A DNA stretch of 64,000 nucleotides from Variovorax sp. 770b2 (GCF_900115685.1 NZ_FOXJ01000002.1:372001-436000), one strand, 5' to 3'; counted from the stretch's first letter, positions 44,829 through 54,498 are shown. The notes: generated by a model from the letters alone, not told the origin. A program made the numbers and translations.

Positions 44829-45326
44829 ATGACCATGCGCAGCCTCGCTTGCCTTGCGGCGTTGACGGTTCTTGCGGCGATCGCCGGCTGCGCCAACGAG
44901 CCCACCCGCATCCAGCCCGGCGCCACCGCCGCCGACACCCTGCAGCGCCTGGGTGCGCCCACCGGCCGCTATCCGCTCAACAACGGCGGCGAACGCCTTC
45001 AGTATTCGCGCATGCCGGCCGGCTTCGAGGTCACCGACATCGACGTGGACGCCGCGGGCAAGGTCGTCTCGGTGACGCAGGTGCTCAGCGAGGCGCGCTT
45101 CGGCTACGACATCAAGGTCAACCAGTGGCGCCAGAACGATGTCATGGCGTTCTACGGCAGGCCCTACCAGATCGACCGCGTCAGCTCCTTCGACGGCGTG
45201 GTCTGGACCTGGCGCTACAAGGCCGTGAACGAGCGCCGCATGCTCTATATCTATATGGATCCCACCGGCGTGGTCCGCCGCTATCACACGGGGGATGACC
45301 TCGAATTCGAGCGAGTCCGGGATTGA
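44829..45326 (+). CDS. Predicted lipoprotein, SmpA/OmlA (BamE)-like
   Basis: A 165-residue predicted lipoprotein. The signal peptide [21 protein letters not shown] ends with lipobox AIAGC, so Cys-21 should be lipidated. The mature part has [20 protein letters not shown] and [18 protein letters not shown], two copies of a BamE-like pattern in which a helix is followed by G-P-loop and strand. It is therefore probably an outer-membrane lipoprotein; a role in the Bam complex is possible but not shown. It is sandwiched between def (5 bp gap) and fmt (TTGA overlap), so it is co-translated with them. Confidence 0.78.
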   Translation: MTMRSLACLAALTVLAAIAGCANEPTRIQPGATAADTLQRLGAPTGRYPLNNGGERLQYSRMPAGFEVTDIDVDAAGKVVSVTQVLSEARFGYDIKVNQWRQNDVMAFYGRPYQIDRVSSFDGVVWTWRYKAVNERRMLYIYMDPTGVVRRYHTGDDLEFERVRD

Positions 45327-46285
45327 GCCGGCTGAAGGTCGCCTTTGCGGGCACGCCCGAGTTCGCGCGCGTCGCGCTGGAGGCCATCGCCGCCGCCGGC
45401 CATGAGGTCGTGCTGGTGCTGAGCCAGCCCGACCGGCCCGCGGGCCGCGGCATGAAGCTGCAGGCTTCCCCCGTCAAGCAGTGCGCCGTCGCCAACGGCT
45501 GGCCGGTGGCGCAGCCGCGCAGCCTCCGCCTGGATGGCAAGTACCCGGACGAAGCCGTCATCGGTCGCGACGCCCTGCAAAAGGCCGCACCCGACGTGAT
45601 GGTGGTCGCCGCCTACGGGCTCATCCTGCCGCAGTGGGTGCTCGACCTGCCGACGCACGGCTGCCTGAACATCCACGCGAGCCTCCTGCCGCGCTGGCGC
45701 GGCGCGGCGCCGATCCACCGCGCCATCGAGGCCGGCGACGCAGAAACCGGCATCACCATCATGCAGATGGACGCGGGCCTGGACACCGGCGACATGCTGC
45801 TGCGCGAAGCCGTGGACATCGGCAGCGACAACACCGCGCGCCTGCACGACCGCCTGGCCGCGCTCGGCGGCCGGATGATCGTCGAAGCCCTGGCGAACCT
45901 CGGCGGCTTGACCCGCACGCCGCAGCCCGCCGAAGGCGTCACCTACGCCAACAAGGTCGAAAAACACGAGGCGCAGATCGACTGGACCCAGCCGGCCGAG
46001 GCCATCGTGCGGCGCGTCCGGGCCTTCGATCCGTTCCCAGGCGCCAACAGCCCGCTCGACGGCGAGACCGTCAAGCTCTGGACCGCGCACGCGGTGCCTG
46101 CCGGCGCGCCGGCCGCGCCCGGCACGATCCTGGCCGTCAGCGACACCGGCGTCGCGGTGGCGGCCGGTCATGCGGGCAACGCCGGCGTGATGCTCACCGA
46201 ACTCCAGCGTCCGGGCGGCAAGCGCCTGCCCGTGGCCGATTTCCTGCGCGGCTTCGACCTGAAGCCCGGGCAGGTGTTCGGCTGA
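45323..46285 (+). CDS. fmt: Methionyl-tRNA formyltransferase
   Basis: A 320-residue enzyme that formylates initiator Met-tRNA using 10-formyl-tetrahydrofolate. Motifs include [17 protein letters not shown] (residues 6-22), [14 protein letters not shown] near 94, [18 protein letters not shown] near 114 (formyl-binding and catalytic region) and [11 protein letters not shown] near 151. The start is TTG at 45323, overlapping the lipoprotein stop (TTGA). The stop shares one base with the start of azlC. The C-terminal tRNA-binding domain is present, so the gene is intact. Confidence 0.96.
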   Translation: MSRLKVAFAGTPEFARVALEAIAAAGHEVVLVLSQPDRPAGRGMKLQASPVKQCAVANGWPVAQPRSLRLDGKYPDEAVIGRDALQKAAPDVMVVAAYGLILPQWVLDLPTHGCLNIHASLLPRWRGAAPIHRAIEAGDAETGITIMQMDAGLDTGDMLLREAVDIGSDNTARLHDRLAALGGRMIVEALANLGGLTRTPQPAEGVTYANKVEKHEAQIDWTQPAEAIVRRVRAFDPFPGANSPLDGETVKLWTAHAVPAGAPAAPGTILAVSDTGVAVAAGHAGNAGVMLTELQRPGGKRLPVADFLRGFDLKPGQVFG

Positions 46286-47025
46286 TGTTTCTCTCCTCGG
46301 CAATCCGCCAGCGCCCCGAATTCCGCAAGGGCATCCGCGACATGTCCTCGGCCGCGCTGGGCATCGGCGCCTGGGGCCTGATGACCGGCGTGGCCATGGT
46401 CAAGTCGAACATGAGCGTGGTGGAGGCGGTGGCCATGACGCTGTTCGTCTACGCCGGCAGCTCCCAGCTCGCGGCCATTCCGCTGCTGTTCGCGGGCGCA
46501 CCGGCGTGGGTGATCCTGGCGACGGGCTTCTGCGTGAACCTGCGCTTCGTGGTCTTCAGCCTGCACCTGCGGCCCTATCTCATGCACATGCCGCGCTGGC
46601 GGCGCCTCACGCACGGCTACCTGACGGCGGACCTGAGCTACGCGCTCTTCACGAAGCAGTACCCGGCGCCGCCCGTGACCGCCGCCGAGCAGCAGTCGCA
46701 GGAGGCCTACCTCACCGGCAACTACTTCGTGACCTGGTGCTCGTGGATGGGCATGAGCCTCCTGGGCATTGCGCTGGCCAACTTCATTCCGCAGACCTGG
46801 GGCCTGGGCTTCGCGGGCGTGCTGAGCCTGGTGGCGATCGTCTGCTCGATGGCGACGACCCCGCTGCGCATCCTGGCCGCGCTGATCGCCGGCGCCACCG
46901 CGGTCGCGGCCTATGCGCTGCCGCTCAAGCTAAACATCGTCGTGGCCATCGGCGCCGCGGTGCTGCTGTGCTTCTGGCTCGAGAAGCAGTTCGGGCTCGA
47001 CCCGAACGCGGAGGACGACAAGTGA
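46285..47025 (+). CDS. azlC: AzlC family branched-chain amino acid exporter, large subunit
   Basis: A 246-residue inner-membrane protein of the AzlC/YgaZ family. With AzlD it exports branched-chain amino acids or related compounds. The conserved region GIGAWGLMTGVAMVKSNMSV and FVYAGSSQLAAIPLL (residues 26-66) and the motif NLRFVVFSLHLRPYL near 91 are seen, and six or more hydrophobic segments follow. It starts at the last base of the fmt stop and overlaps azlD (GTGA). The intact pair suggests a functional exporter; the substrate is not certain. Confidence 0.92.
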   Translation: MFLSSAIRQRPEFRKGIRDMSSAALGIGAWGLMTGVAMVKSNMSVVEAVAMTLFVYAGSSQLAAIPLLFAGAPAWVILATGFCVNLRFVVFSLHLRPYLMHMPRWRRLTHGYLTADLSYALFTKQYPAPPVTAAEQQSQEAYLTGNYFVTWCSWMGMSLLGIALANFIPQTWGLGFAGVLSLVAIVCSMATTPLRILAALIAGATAVAAYALPLKLNIVVAIGAAVLLCFWLEKQFGLDPNAEDDK

Positions 47026-47357
47026 GGGGCGCCGACCTGTGGACGATGGGCGTGATCATCGGCCTGGCGCTCATCACGGTGCTCACGCGCTGCTTCTTCT
47101 TCATCCTCGACCGCCCATGGGGCCTGCCGGACTGGGCGCACCGCGCGCTGCACTACGCGCCGGCGGCCGCGCTGGCCGGCGTGATCGCGCCCGAGATCGT
47201 CATGACGCAGGGCCACCTGATCACCACGCTGCACGACGCGCGCCTGTACGCGGCCATCGTCGGCGGCGCTTACTACTACTGGCGGCGCGGCGTGCTCGGC
47301 ACGATGCTGGCCGGCATGGCGGTGTACCTGCCGCTGCACCTCTGGGCGCGCTGGTAG
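47022..47357 (+). CDS. azlD: AzlD domain protein, small subunit of the exporter
   Basis: A 111-residue membrane protein with about three to four helices (MGVIIGLALITVLTRCFFFI, then LHYAPAAALAGVIAPEIVM). The GTG start at 47022 overlaps the azlC stop and has a good GGAGG site seven bases upstream. It partners with AzlC. The stop lies four bases from the convergent monooxygenase gene stop, so no separate terminator fits between them. Confidence 0.9.
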   Translation: MRGADLWTMGVIIGLALITVLTRCFFFILDRPWGLPDWAHRALHYAPAAALAGVIAPEIVMTQGHLITTLHDARLYAAIVGGAYYYWRRGVLGTMLAGMAVYLPLHLWARW

Positions 47358-47361
47358 GCCT

Positions 47362-48999
47362 TCAGCGCAGGGCGAGGGCCGTGCGCAGCGCGGCGGCGAT
47401 GGCATCGGGCGTGACGCGCGGGAGCGTCGCCGCGCGATAGGCATCGGGGCGAACGAGGACGAAGCCTGCGCCATCGAGGCCGAGATGGTTCATGAGCGTC
47501 TCGTCGGCTTGCAGCGTCGGCAAGCCGCTGTCTCCGCCGATCGCGAGCAGGCGCAGCGGCAGCGATGCCGTTGCAACCAGCGCTGCATCGGCGTCGGCGC
47601 GCGTGGGCGCCAACCACAGGCCGATGCATTGCGTGCCATCGGCCAGCAACTGCATCAACGTCGTCTCGCCGCCATCGGCCCAGCGCAGCGGCAGGTTCTG
47701 CATCGAGCGACCGCCTTCGGGCAATTGCGGCGCGGCCGGGTAGTCGTTGGCAACCGACATGCGCCCGGTGTTCAACAGCGCACGCGCGAACGGATGGCGC
47801 GCCGCCAGCGCCACCACCGCGCTGCGCAGCAAGCGCTCGGCCGGCGAGCGCGGCGCGAGAAAACGCGCCGAGCGGCTGGTCACCCGCAGGTTCTCTTGCG
47901 CGGCGGGCTGCCGTTCCGCGTCGTAGCTGTCGAGCAGCGCGTCGCCCGCCTGCCCCTGCGCGACCAGCGCCAGTTTCCAGCCGAGGTTCGCCGCATCCTG
48001 GATGCCGCTGTTGCCGCCGCGCGCGCCGAAGGGGCTCACCACGTGCGCGGCATCGCCGATGAAGAACACGCGGCCATGCCGAAAGCGCTCGAGCAGATGG
48101 TCGCGGTAGCCATACGGGCCGATCCACACGAACTCGAATTCCACGCCCGGCCCGAGCTGCTCGCGCAGCCGCGCGCCCGCCACTTCGGGGCGGCTGATGT
48201 GGGCCGTGTCGCAATCCTCGGGCATCTGGTAGTCGATGCGCCACACGCCATCGGCCATGAGGTGCTGCCACACGCCGCGGCCTTCGTTGAAGGGCGCGTC
48301 GACCCAGGTCCAGCGCTCGGTGGGCAGCGGCTTCCTGAAACGCACGTCGCTGATGCACCAGCGGTCGGTGCTGCGGGAGGCGTGCGCCTCGATGCCCAGC
48401 TGCGTGCGGATCGGGCTGTGGGCGCCGGTCGCGTCGATCAGCCGGTCGGCTTCGATCGCGTAGCTGCCTGCGGGCGTCTCGATGCCGATGCGCACGCCGT
48501 CGCCGAGCGGCTCGACCTGCGTCACGCGGCTCTTCCAGCGCACGTCGGTCAGCCCGAGTTCCAGGATGCGCTCGACCAGGAACCACTCGACGTAGAACTG
48601 CTGCAGGTTGATGAACGGCGACTGCCTGGAGACGCTCGCCGCCTGCAGGTTGAAGTTGTAGACCTCCTGGTCGCCCGAGAAGGTGCGCCCGAACGACCAG
48701 GTGATGCCCTTGGCCGCGATGCGCTCATGGATGCCCAGGCGCTCGAAGATCTCCAGGCTCTTCTGCGCGTAGCAGATGCCGCGCGACGAGGCGCCGCGAA
48801 CGCCGACGGTGTCGTCCTCGTCCAGCAGCACGGCGCGCACGCCGCGCTGTGCGAGGTCGCAGGCCAGCGTAAGGCCCGAGAGGCCGGCGCCGACGATCAC
48901 GATCGGATGCCGAACGATCTCCTTGCTGCCCAGTTCGGGCGGCGGCGTGAAGGGCCAGGCCGGTAATTCGTAGGCCGGCGCGAACGCGAAGGTTTCCAT
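47362..48999 (-). CDS. FAD-dependent aromatic-ring monooxygenase (MhpA/PheA-like)
   Basis: A 545-residue class A flavoprotein hydroxylase. The FAD motif is IVIVGAGLSGLTLACDLAQR (residues 33-52), followed by the second nucleotide motif region RLIDATGAHSPIRTQLG (DG-type) and the third, FFIGDAAHVVSPFGARGGNSG near residue 310. The C-terminal 150 residues form a thioredoxin-like domain often seen in phenol- or hydroxyphenylpropionate-type hydroxylases. The substrate is unknown. It is third in an operon behind the VOC protein and hydrolase genes, which suggests hydroxylation of an aromatic ring followed by hydrolysis. The start is well supported. Confidence 0.86.
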   Translation of the reverse strand: METFAFAPAYELPAWPFTPPPELGSKEIVRHPIVIVGAGLSGLTLACDLAQRGVRAVLLDEDDTVGVRGASSRGICYAQKSLEIFERLGIHERIAAKGITWSFGRTFSGDQEVYNFNLQAASVSRQSPFINLQQFYVEWFLVERILELGLTDVRWKSRVTQVEPLGDGVRIGIETPAGSYAIEADRLIDATGAHSPIRTQLGIEAHASRSTDRWCISDVRFRKPLPTERWTWVDAPFNEGRGVWQHLMADGVWRIDYQMPEDCDTAHISRPEVAGARLREQLGPGVEFEFVWIGPYGYRDHLLERFRHGRVFFIGDAAHVVSPFGARGGNSGIQDAANLGWKLALVAQGQAGDALLDSYDAERQPAAQENLRVTSRSARFLAPRSPAERLLRSAVVALAARHPFARALLNTGRMSVANDYPAAPQLPEGGRSMQNLPLRWADGGETTLMQLLADGTQCIGLWLAPTRADADAALVATASLPLRLLAIGGDSGLPTLQADETLMNHLGLDGAGFVLVRPDAYRAATLPRVTPDAIAAALRTALALR

Positions 49000-49006
49000 G
49001 GCTCGG

Positions 49007-50128
49007 CTACAGCGCGTGGGCGAACTCGGCGATGGCGTCCGCCGCCTTCGGGATCAGTTCGGGCTGCCCCGCCAGATAGTGGTTGCCGCCCACGATGTCG
49101 ACATTGCGGATGCGCGCGCCGCCCGCGGCCATCCAGGCATCGCGCGTGCTCGGAAAGGTCGACTGGTCGCCCGTGTAGGTCAGCAACAGCTTGGGCACCG
49201 TGGTGCGCGCGAGGTTGGCCGGCCCGTCGGCCTGCGAGCGCGACGACCATTGCGAGAGGAATGCGGTCAGCGAGGTGGTGCGGCCCATCGCATTGGCCGA
49301 GTAGTTCACCTGGCGCGCATCGCCCCACACGCTGCCGGGCAGGCGGTCGTTGGCGTCGAGCGACAGGTCCACGCAGCGCGGATCGGCATGCGTGCGGTAG
49401 ACGATGAAGGCCTGGTCGCGCGGCGCGCCCGGCGTGCTGCGCAGCAGCGCCAGGCGGTCGATGCACCACTGCTCGATGCGATCCAGCCGCGCCTTCTGCG
49501 CCGTGCTGAAACGCGCGAGAAAGTCGCTGTCGTAGGGCATGCGATGGCGCGGGTCGTACATGTCGAGGTCGGAGTCCACCGACAGCGGATCGTGTTCGTC
49601 GGTGACCGAAGGATCGATCCAGTCGCGCATCAGCCGCGTGCGGCCCAGGTGCGCGGCGCACAGCGCGATGCCGTCCACCGGTGGCAAATCGCTGGGGTGC
49701 AGGTGCGTCGGGTCGCCATCGGGCAGGTGCGTGGCGGTGAGCTTCTCGGCCTGTGCCTGGTAGAAGGCCGCGAGTGCCGCGCCGCCCGAGTTGCCGACGA
49801 GGATCACCTTCTCGTAGCCGGCTTCGCGCAGGTGCTGCACGCCGGCGCCCAGGTCCTGGATGGCGCGCTCCATCAGCAGCACCGTGTCGTTGCCCACGAA
49901 GCGCGAGTTCAGCCCCATGCAGCAGATGCCGCGTTCGGCCAGCGGGCCGATGAGGTAGTGGCCCATGAAGTTGCTGGTCGGGTGCATCACGATGGCCGCG
50001 ACCTTCTTCGGACCCGGCGGCGCGCGGAACGCGCCGTAGATGCGCGGACGCAATAGCTGCAGGCCCGACTGGCTCTCCATCGCCGCGCCGGCCTTCACGT
50101 CGATGACGGCGAGTTGCAGCTCAGGCAT
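49007..50128 (-). CDS. Alpha/beta-fold hydrolase
   Basis: A 373-residue alpha/beta hydrolase. The nucleophile elbow is GNSGGAALA near residue 118 (Ser), a candidate acid is in TYTGDQSTFPS, and the histidine is in VGGNHYLAG near the C-terminus. An early AAIVMHPTSNFMGHYL holds the oxyanion-type strand. The substrate is unknown; in this operon it might cleave a ring-opened or ester intermediate. The start at 50128 overlaps the VOC gene stop by 8 bp, and the monooxygenase gene follows 7 bp downstream. Confidence 0.84.
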   Translation of the reverse strand: MPELQLAVIDVKAGAAMESQSGLQLLRPRIYGAFRAPPGPKKVAAIVMHPTSNFMGHYLIGPLAERGICCMGLNSRFVGNDTVLLMERAIQDLGAGVQHLREAGYEKVILVGNSGGAALAAFYQAQAEKLTATHLPDGDPTHLHPSDLPPVDGIALCAAHLGRTRLMRDWIDPSVTDEHDPLSVDSDLDMYDPRHRMPYDSDFLARFSTAQKARLDRIEQWCIDRLALLRSTPGAPRDQAFIVYRTHADPRCVDLSLDANDRLPGSVWGDARQVNYSANAMGRTTSLTAFLSQWSSRSQADGPANLARTTVPKLLLTYTGDQSTFPSTRDAWMAAGGARIRNVDIVGGNHYLAGQPELIPKAADAIAEFAHAL

Positions 50129-50675
50129 TCGGGGCACCCTTCGCTGCGCGCATTTCTGCCTTGCGCGCAGTCCACGCATCGAGGTCCGCATGTGCATGCC
50201 GCGCATGCGCATCCATCTCCGCCTGCGGCACGGTCGGCGTCGTCAGCTCCAGGCGGATGCCGTTGGGGTCGAAGAAGTAGATCGACTCGATGATGTGGTG
50301 GTCGGTCACGCCCAGCACTTCGACGCCCGCGCCTTCCAGGCGCGCCTTGGCGGCGCGCAGGTCGTCCACCGAGTCGACGCGCAGCGCGATGTGGTTCACC
50401 CACGCGGGCGTGTTGGGCGAGGGCAGCGCGGCGGTGTCGTCGCCCAGGTCGAAGAAGGCGATGTACGAGCCGTCGCGCATCTGGAAAAAGATGTGCACGT
50501 AGGGGCAGTACTCGCCGGTGCTCGGCACGTGGTCGCTCTGGATGATGTGGGCGAGGGGCAGGCCCAGGAGGTCTTCATAGAAGTGGCGCGTCTCTTCGCT
50601 GTCGCGGCAGCGCCAGGCGAAGTGGTGCAGCCCGCGCACAGGGGGTGGGGCGGTGTTGGCAATCGTCGTCGGCAT
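50121..50675 (-). CDS. VOC (glyoxalase/extradiol-dioxygenase fold) family protein
   Basis: A 184-residue protein with two betaalphabetabetabeta units of the vicinal oxygen chelate fold. HHFAWRCRDSEETRHFYEDL at the start provides one metal His, NHIALRVDSVDDLRAAKARL the second, and GIRLELTTP the Glu. The length is too short for a classical extradiol dioxygenase, and the reaction cannot be named; it could be a lyase, an epimerase or an isomerase. It is the first gene of the operon and is divergent from the LysR gene across a palindromic 84-bp gap. Confidence 0.82.
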   Translation of the reverse strand: MPTTIANTAPPPVRGLHHFAWRCRDSEETRHFYEDLLGLPLAHIIQSDHVPSTGEYCPYVHIFFQMRDGSYIAFFDLGDDTAALPSPNTPAWVNHIALRVDSVDDLRAAKARLEGAGVEVLGVTDHHIIESIYFFDPNGIRLELTTPTVPQAEMDAHARHAHADLDAWTARKAEMRAAKGAPNA

Positions 50676-50722
50676 GCGTGTCTCCGGTGAGCCGTCATTG
50701 GGCGATGCCGCGTCTTATGATG

Positions 50723-50751
50723 CAATCGAAATTAATTCATCGATTGATGAA
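50723..50751. promoter_or_regulatory. Nested palindromes, candidate LysR operator
   Basis: CAATCGA (50723-50729) and TCGATTG (50740-50746) form a perfect 7-bp inverted repeat with a 10-bp spacer. Inside it begins a second palindrome, TTCATC-GATT-GATGAA (50736-50751). Both lie in the AT-rich gap between the divergent LysR and VOC genes, the usual place for a LysR site. Confidence 0.55.
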
Positions 50752-50759
50752 ATAAACAT

Positions 50760-51665
50760 ATGAATCTGACCCTGCGCCAACTGCGCGCCTTCGCCGCCGT
50801 CGCCGAAGCCGGCAGCTTCACCGCTGCGGCGCAGCAGCTGCATCTCACGCAGTCGGCGCTCAGCGTGCTGGTGCGCGAACTCGAACGCGAGATGGGCGTG
50901 CAGCTGCTCGACCGCCACACCCGGCGCGTGCAGCTCTCGGAGGCGGGGCGCGAGTTCCTGCCCTCGGTGCATCGCCTGCTCGGGGACCTGACAAGTGCGG
51001 TGGCCGGTGTGACCGATCTGCGTGACAAGAAGAAAGGCTTGCTACGGCTTGCGGCGCCGCAGCTCATGGCCTGCACGCTGATGCCGCGCGTGATCGCGCT
51101 CTATCGCGCGGCGTATCCCGATGTCGAGGTGCGCCTGGCCGATACGCTGCCCGAGCACCTGCTCGCGGGCGTCGCGGCCGGCGATGTGGAACTGGCGGTG
51201 GGGCAGGACGTGGCGGTCGACGCCACCATCGAGCGCCGCACGCTGCTGCGCGACCGGCACTGGCTGATCTGCCCGCCCGACCACGCCTTCGCCAGGCGCC
51301 GCAAGGTGCGCTGGCACGAGCTCGGCCCCTACACCTTCATCGCGCCCACGCGCGACTTTCGCCAGCGCGTGCTGCCCGAGCTCGCCCCGGCGGACCGCGC
51401 GCTCATGCTGCGCCCCGGCACCCAGGAGGTGTCGTACATGACCACCGCGCTCGGCATGGTGGCCGCGGGGCTGGGGCTCACCGTGTGCCCGACTTATTCC
51501 GCGCCGCTTGTGCGCGCCCATGGGCTGCAGATGGTGCGGCTCGAGTCGCCCGACTTCCACCGCGAGGTGTGCGTCTACCGCGCGGCGCGGCGCGCGCTCT
51601 CGCCGGCCGCGGCGAGCTTCGTCGAGCTCCTGGAGCGTTTCGCCAAGGCGCAGCCGAAGGGCTGA
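50760..51665 (+). CDS. LysR family transcriptional regulator
   Basis: A 301-residue LysR-type regulator. The DNA-binding domain (residues 1-60) reads MNLTLRQLRAFAAVAEAGSF, then LHLTQSALSVLVRELEREMG. The co-inducer domain follows from about residue 90. It is divergently placed to the VOC/hydrolase/monooxygenase operon and probably controls it, activating in response to a pathway compound that cannot be identified. The start overlaps the end of the palindromic operator region. Confidence 0.92.
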   Translation: MNLTLRQLRAFAAVAEAGSFTAAAQQLHLTQSALSVLVRELEREMGVQLLDRHTRRVQLSEAGREFLPSVHRLLGDLTSAVAGVTDLRDKKKGLLRLAAPQLMACTLMPRVIALYRAAYPDVEVRLADTLPEHLLAGVAAGDVELAVGQDVAVDATIERRTLLRDRHWLICPPDHAFARRRKVRWHELGPYTFIAPTRDFRQRVLPELAPADRALMLRPGTQEVSYMTTALGMVAAGLGLTVCPTYSAPLVRAHGLQMVRLESPDFHREVCVYRAARRALSPAAASFVELLERFAKAQPKG

Positions 51666-51758
51666 AAAGCATCGGAACGCTGCAAGAGGCGCATAGAGCG
51701 GCCGCGGGGCGATACCTACAATGCAAGACGACCTGTTTTCCACTATCTCCAGAGACCC

Positions 51759-52952
51759 ATGAACGTCATTCGATTCACCGACCTCTGCGCGCAGGGCAAG
51801 GCCGCCGGCCAGCGCGTCTTCATCCGCGCCGATCTCAATGTGCCGCAGGACGACCACGGCAACATCACCGAAGACACGCGCATCCGCGCCTCGGTGCCCT
51901 GCATCCAGCTGGCCCTGGACGCCGGCGCGGCCGTGATGGTCACCTCGCACCTGGGCCGCCCGACCGAGGGCGAATTCAAACCCGAAGACTCGCTCGCCCC
52001 CGTGGCCAAGCGCCTGGGCGAGCTGCTCGGCCGCGAAGTGCCGCTGGTCGCCAACTGGGTCGACGGCGTCGACGTGAAGCCCGGACAGGTCGTGCTGCTG
52101 GAGAACTGCCGCGTCAACAAGGGCGAGAAGAAGAACGACGAGGGCCTGGCCCGCAAGCTCGCCGCGCTCACCGACATCTACGTGAACGACGCCTTCGGCA
52201 CCGCGCATCGCGCCGAGGCCACCACCTACGGCATCGCGCAGTTCGCAAAGATCGCTGCCGCCGGCCCGCTGCTCGCGGCCGAGATCGACGCCATCACCAA
52301 GGCGCTGGCGCAACCCAAGCGGCCGCTGGTCGCCATCGTTGCCGGTTCCAAGGTCAGCACCAAGCTCACCATCCTGAAGAGCCTGTCGGCCAACGTCGAC
52401 CAGCTCATCGTCGGCGGCGGCATCGCCAATACTTTCCTGCTGGCAGCCGGTCTGAAGATCGGCAAGTCGCTGGCCGAGCCCGACCTGGTCGACCAGGCCA
52501 AGGCGGTGATCGAGGCCATGCGCGCGCGCGGCGCCGATGTGCCGATTCCGGTGGACGTGGTCACGGCCAAGACCTTCGCGGCCGACGCGCCCGCTACCGT
52601 CAAGGACGCGAGCGACGTGGCCGACGACGACCTCATCCTGGACATCGGCCCCAAGACGGCCGCGATCCTTTCGGCGCAACTGCGCGAAGCCGGCACCATC
52701 GTGTGGAACGGCCCGGTCGGCGTGTTCGAGTTCGACGCCTTCGCGGGCGGCACCAAGGCCATTGCGCAAGCGATTGCCGAGAGCAGCGCGTTCTCGATCG
52801 CCGGCGGCGGCGACACGCTCGCGGCCATTGCCAAGTACGGCATCGAAAAACAGGTCGGCTACATCTCGACCGGCGGCGGCGCGTTCCTCGAGGTGCTGGA
52901 GGGCAAGACCCTGCCGGCCTTCGAGATCCTGGCCAAGCGCGCGGCGGGGTGA
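51759..52952 (+). CDS. pgk: Phosphoglycerate kinase
   Basis: A 397-residue glycolytic enzyme converting 1,3-bisphosphoglycerate and ADP to 3-phosphoglycerate and ATP. The N-terminal substrate-binding motif is [12 protein letters not shown] (residues 21-32), and [13 protein letters not shown] is near residue 60. The nucleotide part includes [23 protein letters not shown] and the late GGGDTLAAI with [16 protein letters not shown] hexamer (51717-51722) may serve as its -10. pyk follows 88 bp downstream. Confidence 0.97.
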   Translation: MNVIRFTDLCAQGKAAGQRVFIRADLNVPQDDHGNITEDTRIRASVPCIQLALDAGAAVMVTSHLGRPTEGEFKPEDSLAPVAKRLGELLGREVPLVANWVDGVDVKPGQVVLLENCRVNKGEKKNDEGLARKLAALTDIYVNDAFGTAHRAEATTYGIAQFAKIAAAGPLLAAEIDAITKALAQPKRPLVAIVAGSKVSTKLTILKSLSANVDQLIVGGGIANTFLLAAGLKIGKSLAEPDLVDQAKAVIEAMRARGADVPIPVDVVTAKTFAADAPATVKDASDVADDDLILDIGPKTAAILSAQLREAGTIVWNGPVGVFEFDAFAGGTKAIAQAIAESSAFSIAGGGDTLAAIAKYGIEKQVGYISTGGGAFLEVLEGKTLPAFEILAKRAAG

Positions 52953-52994
52953 CCTGGGCGGCGGGGAAATCTCATCGGGGTGACTTCCGTCAGA

Positions 52995-53010
52995 CACACA
53001 AAGTGTATAC
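52995..53010. promoter_or_regulatory. Short palindromic motif upstream of pyk
   Basis: The minus-strand sequence GTATACACTTTGTGTG contains ACAC-TTT-GTGT. A near-copy (14 of 16 bases equal) lies at 31242-31257 upstream of the indolepyruvate oxidoreductase gene. It may be a shared operator. Confidence 0.3.
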
Positions 53011-53040
53011 AGTAGCGAATACAAAACGGAGACCAACTTC

Positions 53041-54489
53041 ATGAGCACGGATCGCATCCCCCGCCACGCCACCAAGATCGTCGCCACGCTCGGCCCGGCG
53101 TCCAACACGCCGGAACTGCTGGAAAAAATGATCCTGGCCAAGGTCAGCGTGGTGCGGCTCAACTTCAGCCACGGCACCGCGCAGGACCACATCGACCGCG
53201 CCCTCATGGTGCGCGAGGCCGCCCGCAAGACGGGCCGCGAAGTGGCCATCATGGCCGACCTGCAGGGCCCGAAGATCCGCGTCGGCAAGTTCGCGCAGGG
53301 CAAGGTCCTGCTGGAAGCGGGCGCGAAATTCGTGCTCGACGCCTCGCGCACCGAGCTCGGCGACATCGATGCCGTGGGCCTGGACTACAAGGACCTGCCG
53401 CGCGACGTGAAGCCCGGCGACCGGCTGCTGCTGAACGACGGCCTGATCGTGCTCACGGTCGACGGCGTCAAGGGCGAGGCGGTCCACACCACCGTCAAGC
53501 TGGGCGGCGAGCTCTCCAACAACAAGGGCATCAACAAGCAGGGCGGCGGCCTCACGGCGCCCGCGTTGACGGCCAAGGACATGGAAGACATCAAGACCGC
53601 GATGAGCTTCCAGGCCGACTACGTGGCCGTGAGCTTTCCGAAGAACGCCACCGACATGGAAATGGCCCGCCAGCTGTGCAACGTGGCCGCGGCCGAGTTC
53701 GGCCACAAGCCCGGCATGATCGCCAAGATCGAGCGCGCCGAAGCCATTCCGAAGCTCGAAGAGATCCTGCGCGCGAGCGACGGCATCATGGTCGCCCGCG
53801 GCGACCTGGCGGTCGAAGTCGGCAATGCCGCCGTGCCCGCGCTGCAGAAAAAGATGATCCGCATGGCGCGCGACATGGACAAGGTGGTGATCACCGCGAC
53901 CCAGATGATGGAGTCGATGATCACCAACCCCGTGCCCACCCGCGCCGAGGTGAGCGACGTGGCCAACGCCGTGCTCGACGGCACCGATGCCGTGATGCTC
54001 TCGGCCGAAACGGCCTCGGGCCGCTACCCGCTGGAGACCGTGCAGGAGATGAGCCGCATCTGCGAAGCCGCCGAAATCGCCGAAGACAAGACGCTCGACG
54101 CCGACTTCAGCGGGCGTGCCTACAGCCGCATCGACCAGTCGATCGCGATGGGCGCGCTCTTCACCGCGCACCACCTGGGCGCCAAGGCCATCGTGGCGCT
54201 GACCGAGTCGGGCTCCACCATGCTGTGGATGAGCCGCCACCGCGCGCACATCCCGATGTACGCGTTGACCTCGCGCCTGGCCACGCAGCGCAAGCTCGCG
54301 CTGTACCGCAACGTGCGTCCGCTCCTGATGGATTCGCAGACCGACCGCGACACCGCGCTCGAACAGGCCGAAGCCCACCTGAAGAAGCGCGGCATCGTGC
54401 AGAGCGGCGACGTCTACGCGATCACCTGCGGCGAGCCCATGGGCGCCCCCGGCGGCACCAACATGCTGAAGATCTGCAGGGCGAGCTGA
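53041..54489 (+). CDS. pyk: Pyruvate kinase
   Basis: A 482-residue glycolytic enzyme making pyruvate and ATP from phosphoenolpyruvate. Motifs are TKIVATLGPAS (residues 11-21), VVRLNFSHGTAQDH near 36, MADLQGPKIRVG near 77 and MVARGDLAVEVG near 250, together with ITATQMMESMI near 284. The C-terminal domain is complete. The 88-bp upstream gap has a palindromic motif and an ggag site about ten bases before the ATG. It converges on acdS with 9 bp between stops. Confidence 0.97.
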   Translation: MSTDRIPRHATKIVATLGPASNTPELLEKMILAKVSVVRLNFSHGTAQDHIDRALMVREAARKTGREVAIMADLQGPKIRVGKFAQGKVLLEAGAKFVLDASRTELGDIDAVGLDYKDLPRDVKPGDRLLLNDGLIVLTVDGVKGEAVHTTVKLGGELSNNKGINKQGGGLTAPALTAKDMEDIKTAMSFQADYVAVSFPKNATDMEMARQLCNVAAAEFGHKPGMIAKIERAEAIPKLEEILRASDGIMVARGDLAVEVGNAAVPALQKKMIRMARDMDKVVITATQMMESMITNPVPTRAEVSDVANAVLDGTDAVMLSAETASGRYPLETVQEMSRICEAAEIAEDKTLDADFSGRAYSRIDQSIAMGALFTAHHLGAKAIVALTESGSTMLWMSRHRAHIPMYALTSRLATQRKLALYRNVRPLLMDSQTDRDTALEQAEAHLKKRGIVQSGDVYAITCGEPMGAPGGTNMLKICRAS

Positions 54490-54498
54490 AGCCTCCGC

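Noticed and set aside
50121..50675. VOC protein as an extradiol ring-cleavage dioxygenase
   Set aside because: At 184 residues it is much shorter than classical extradiol enzymes, so only the fold was assigned.
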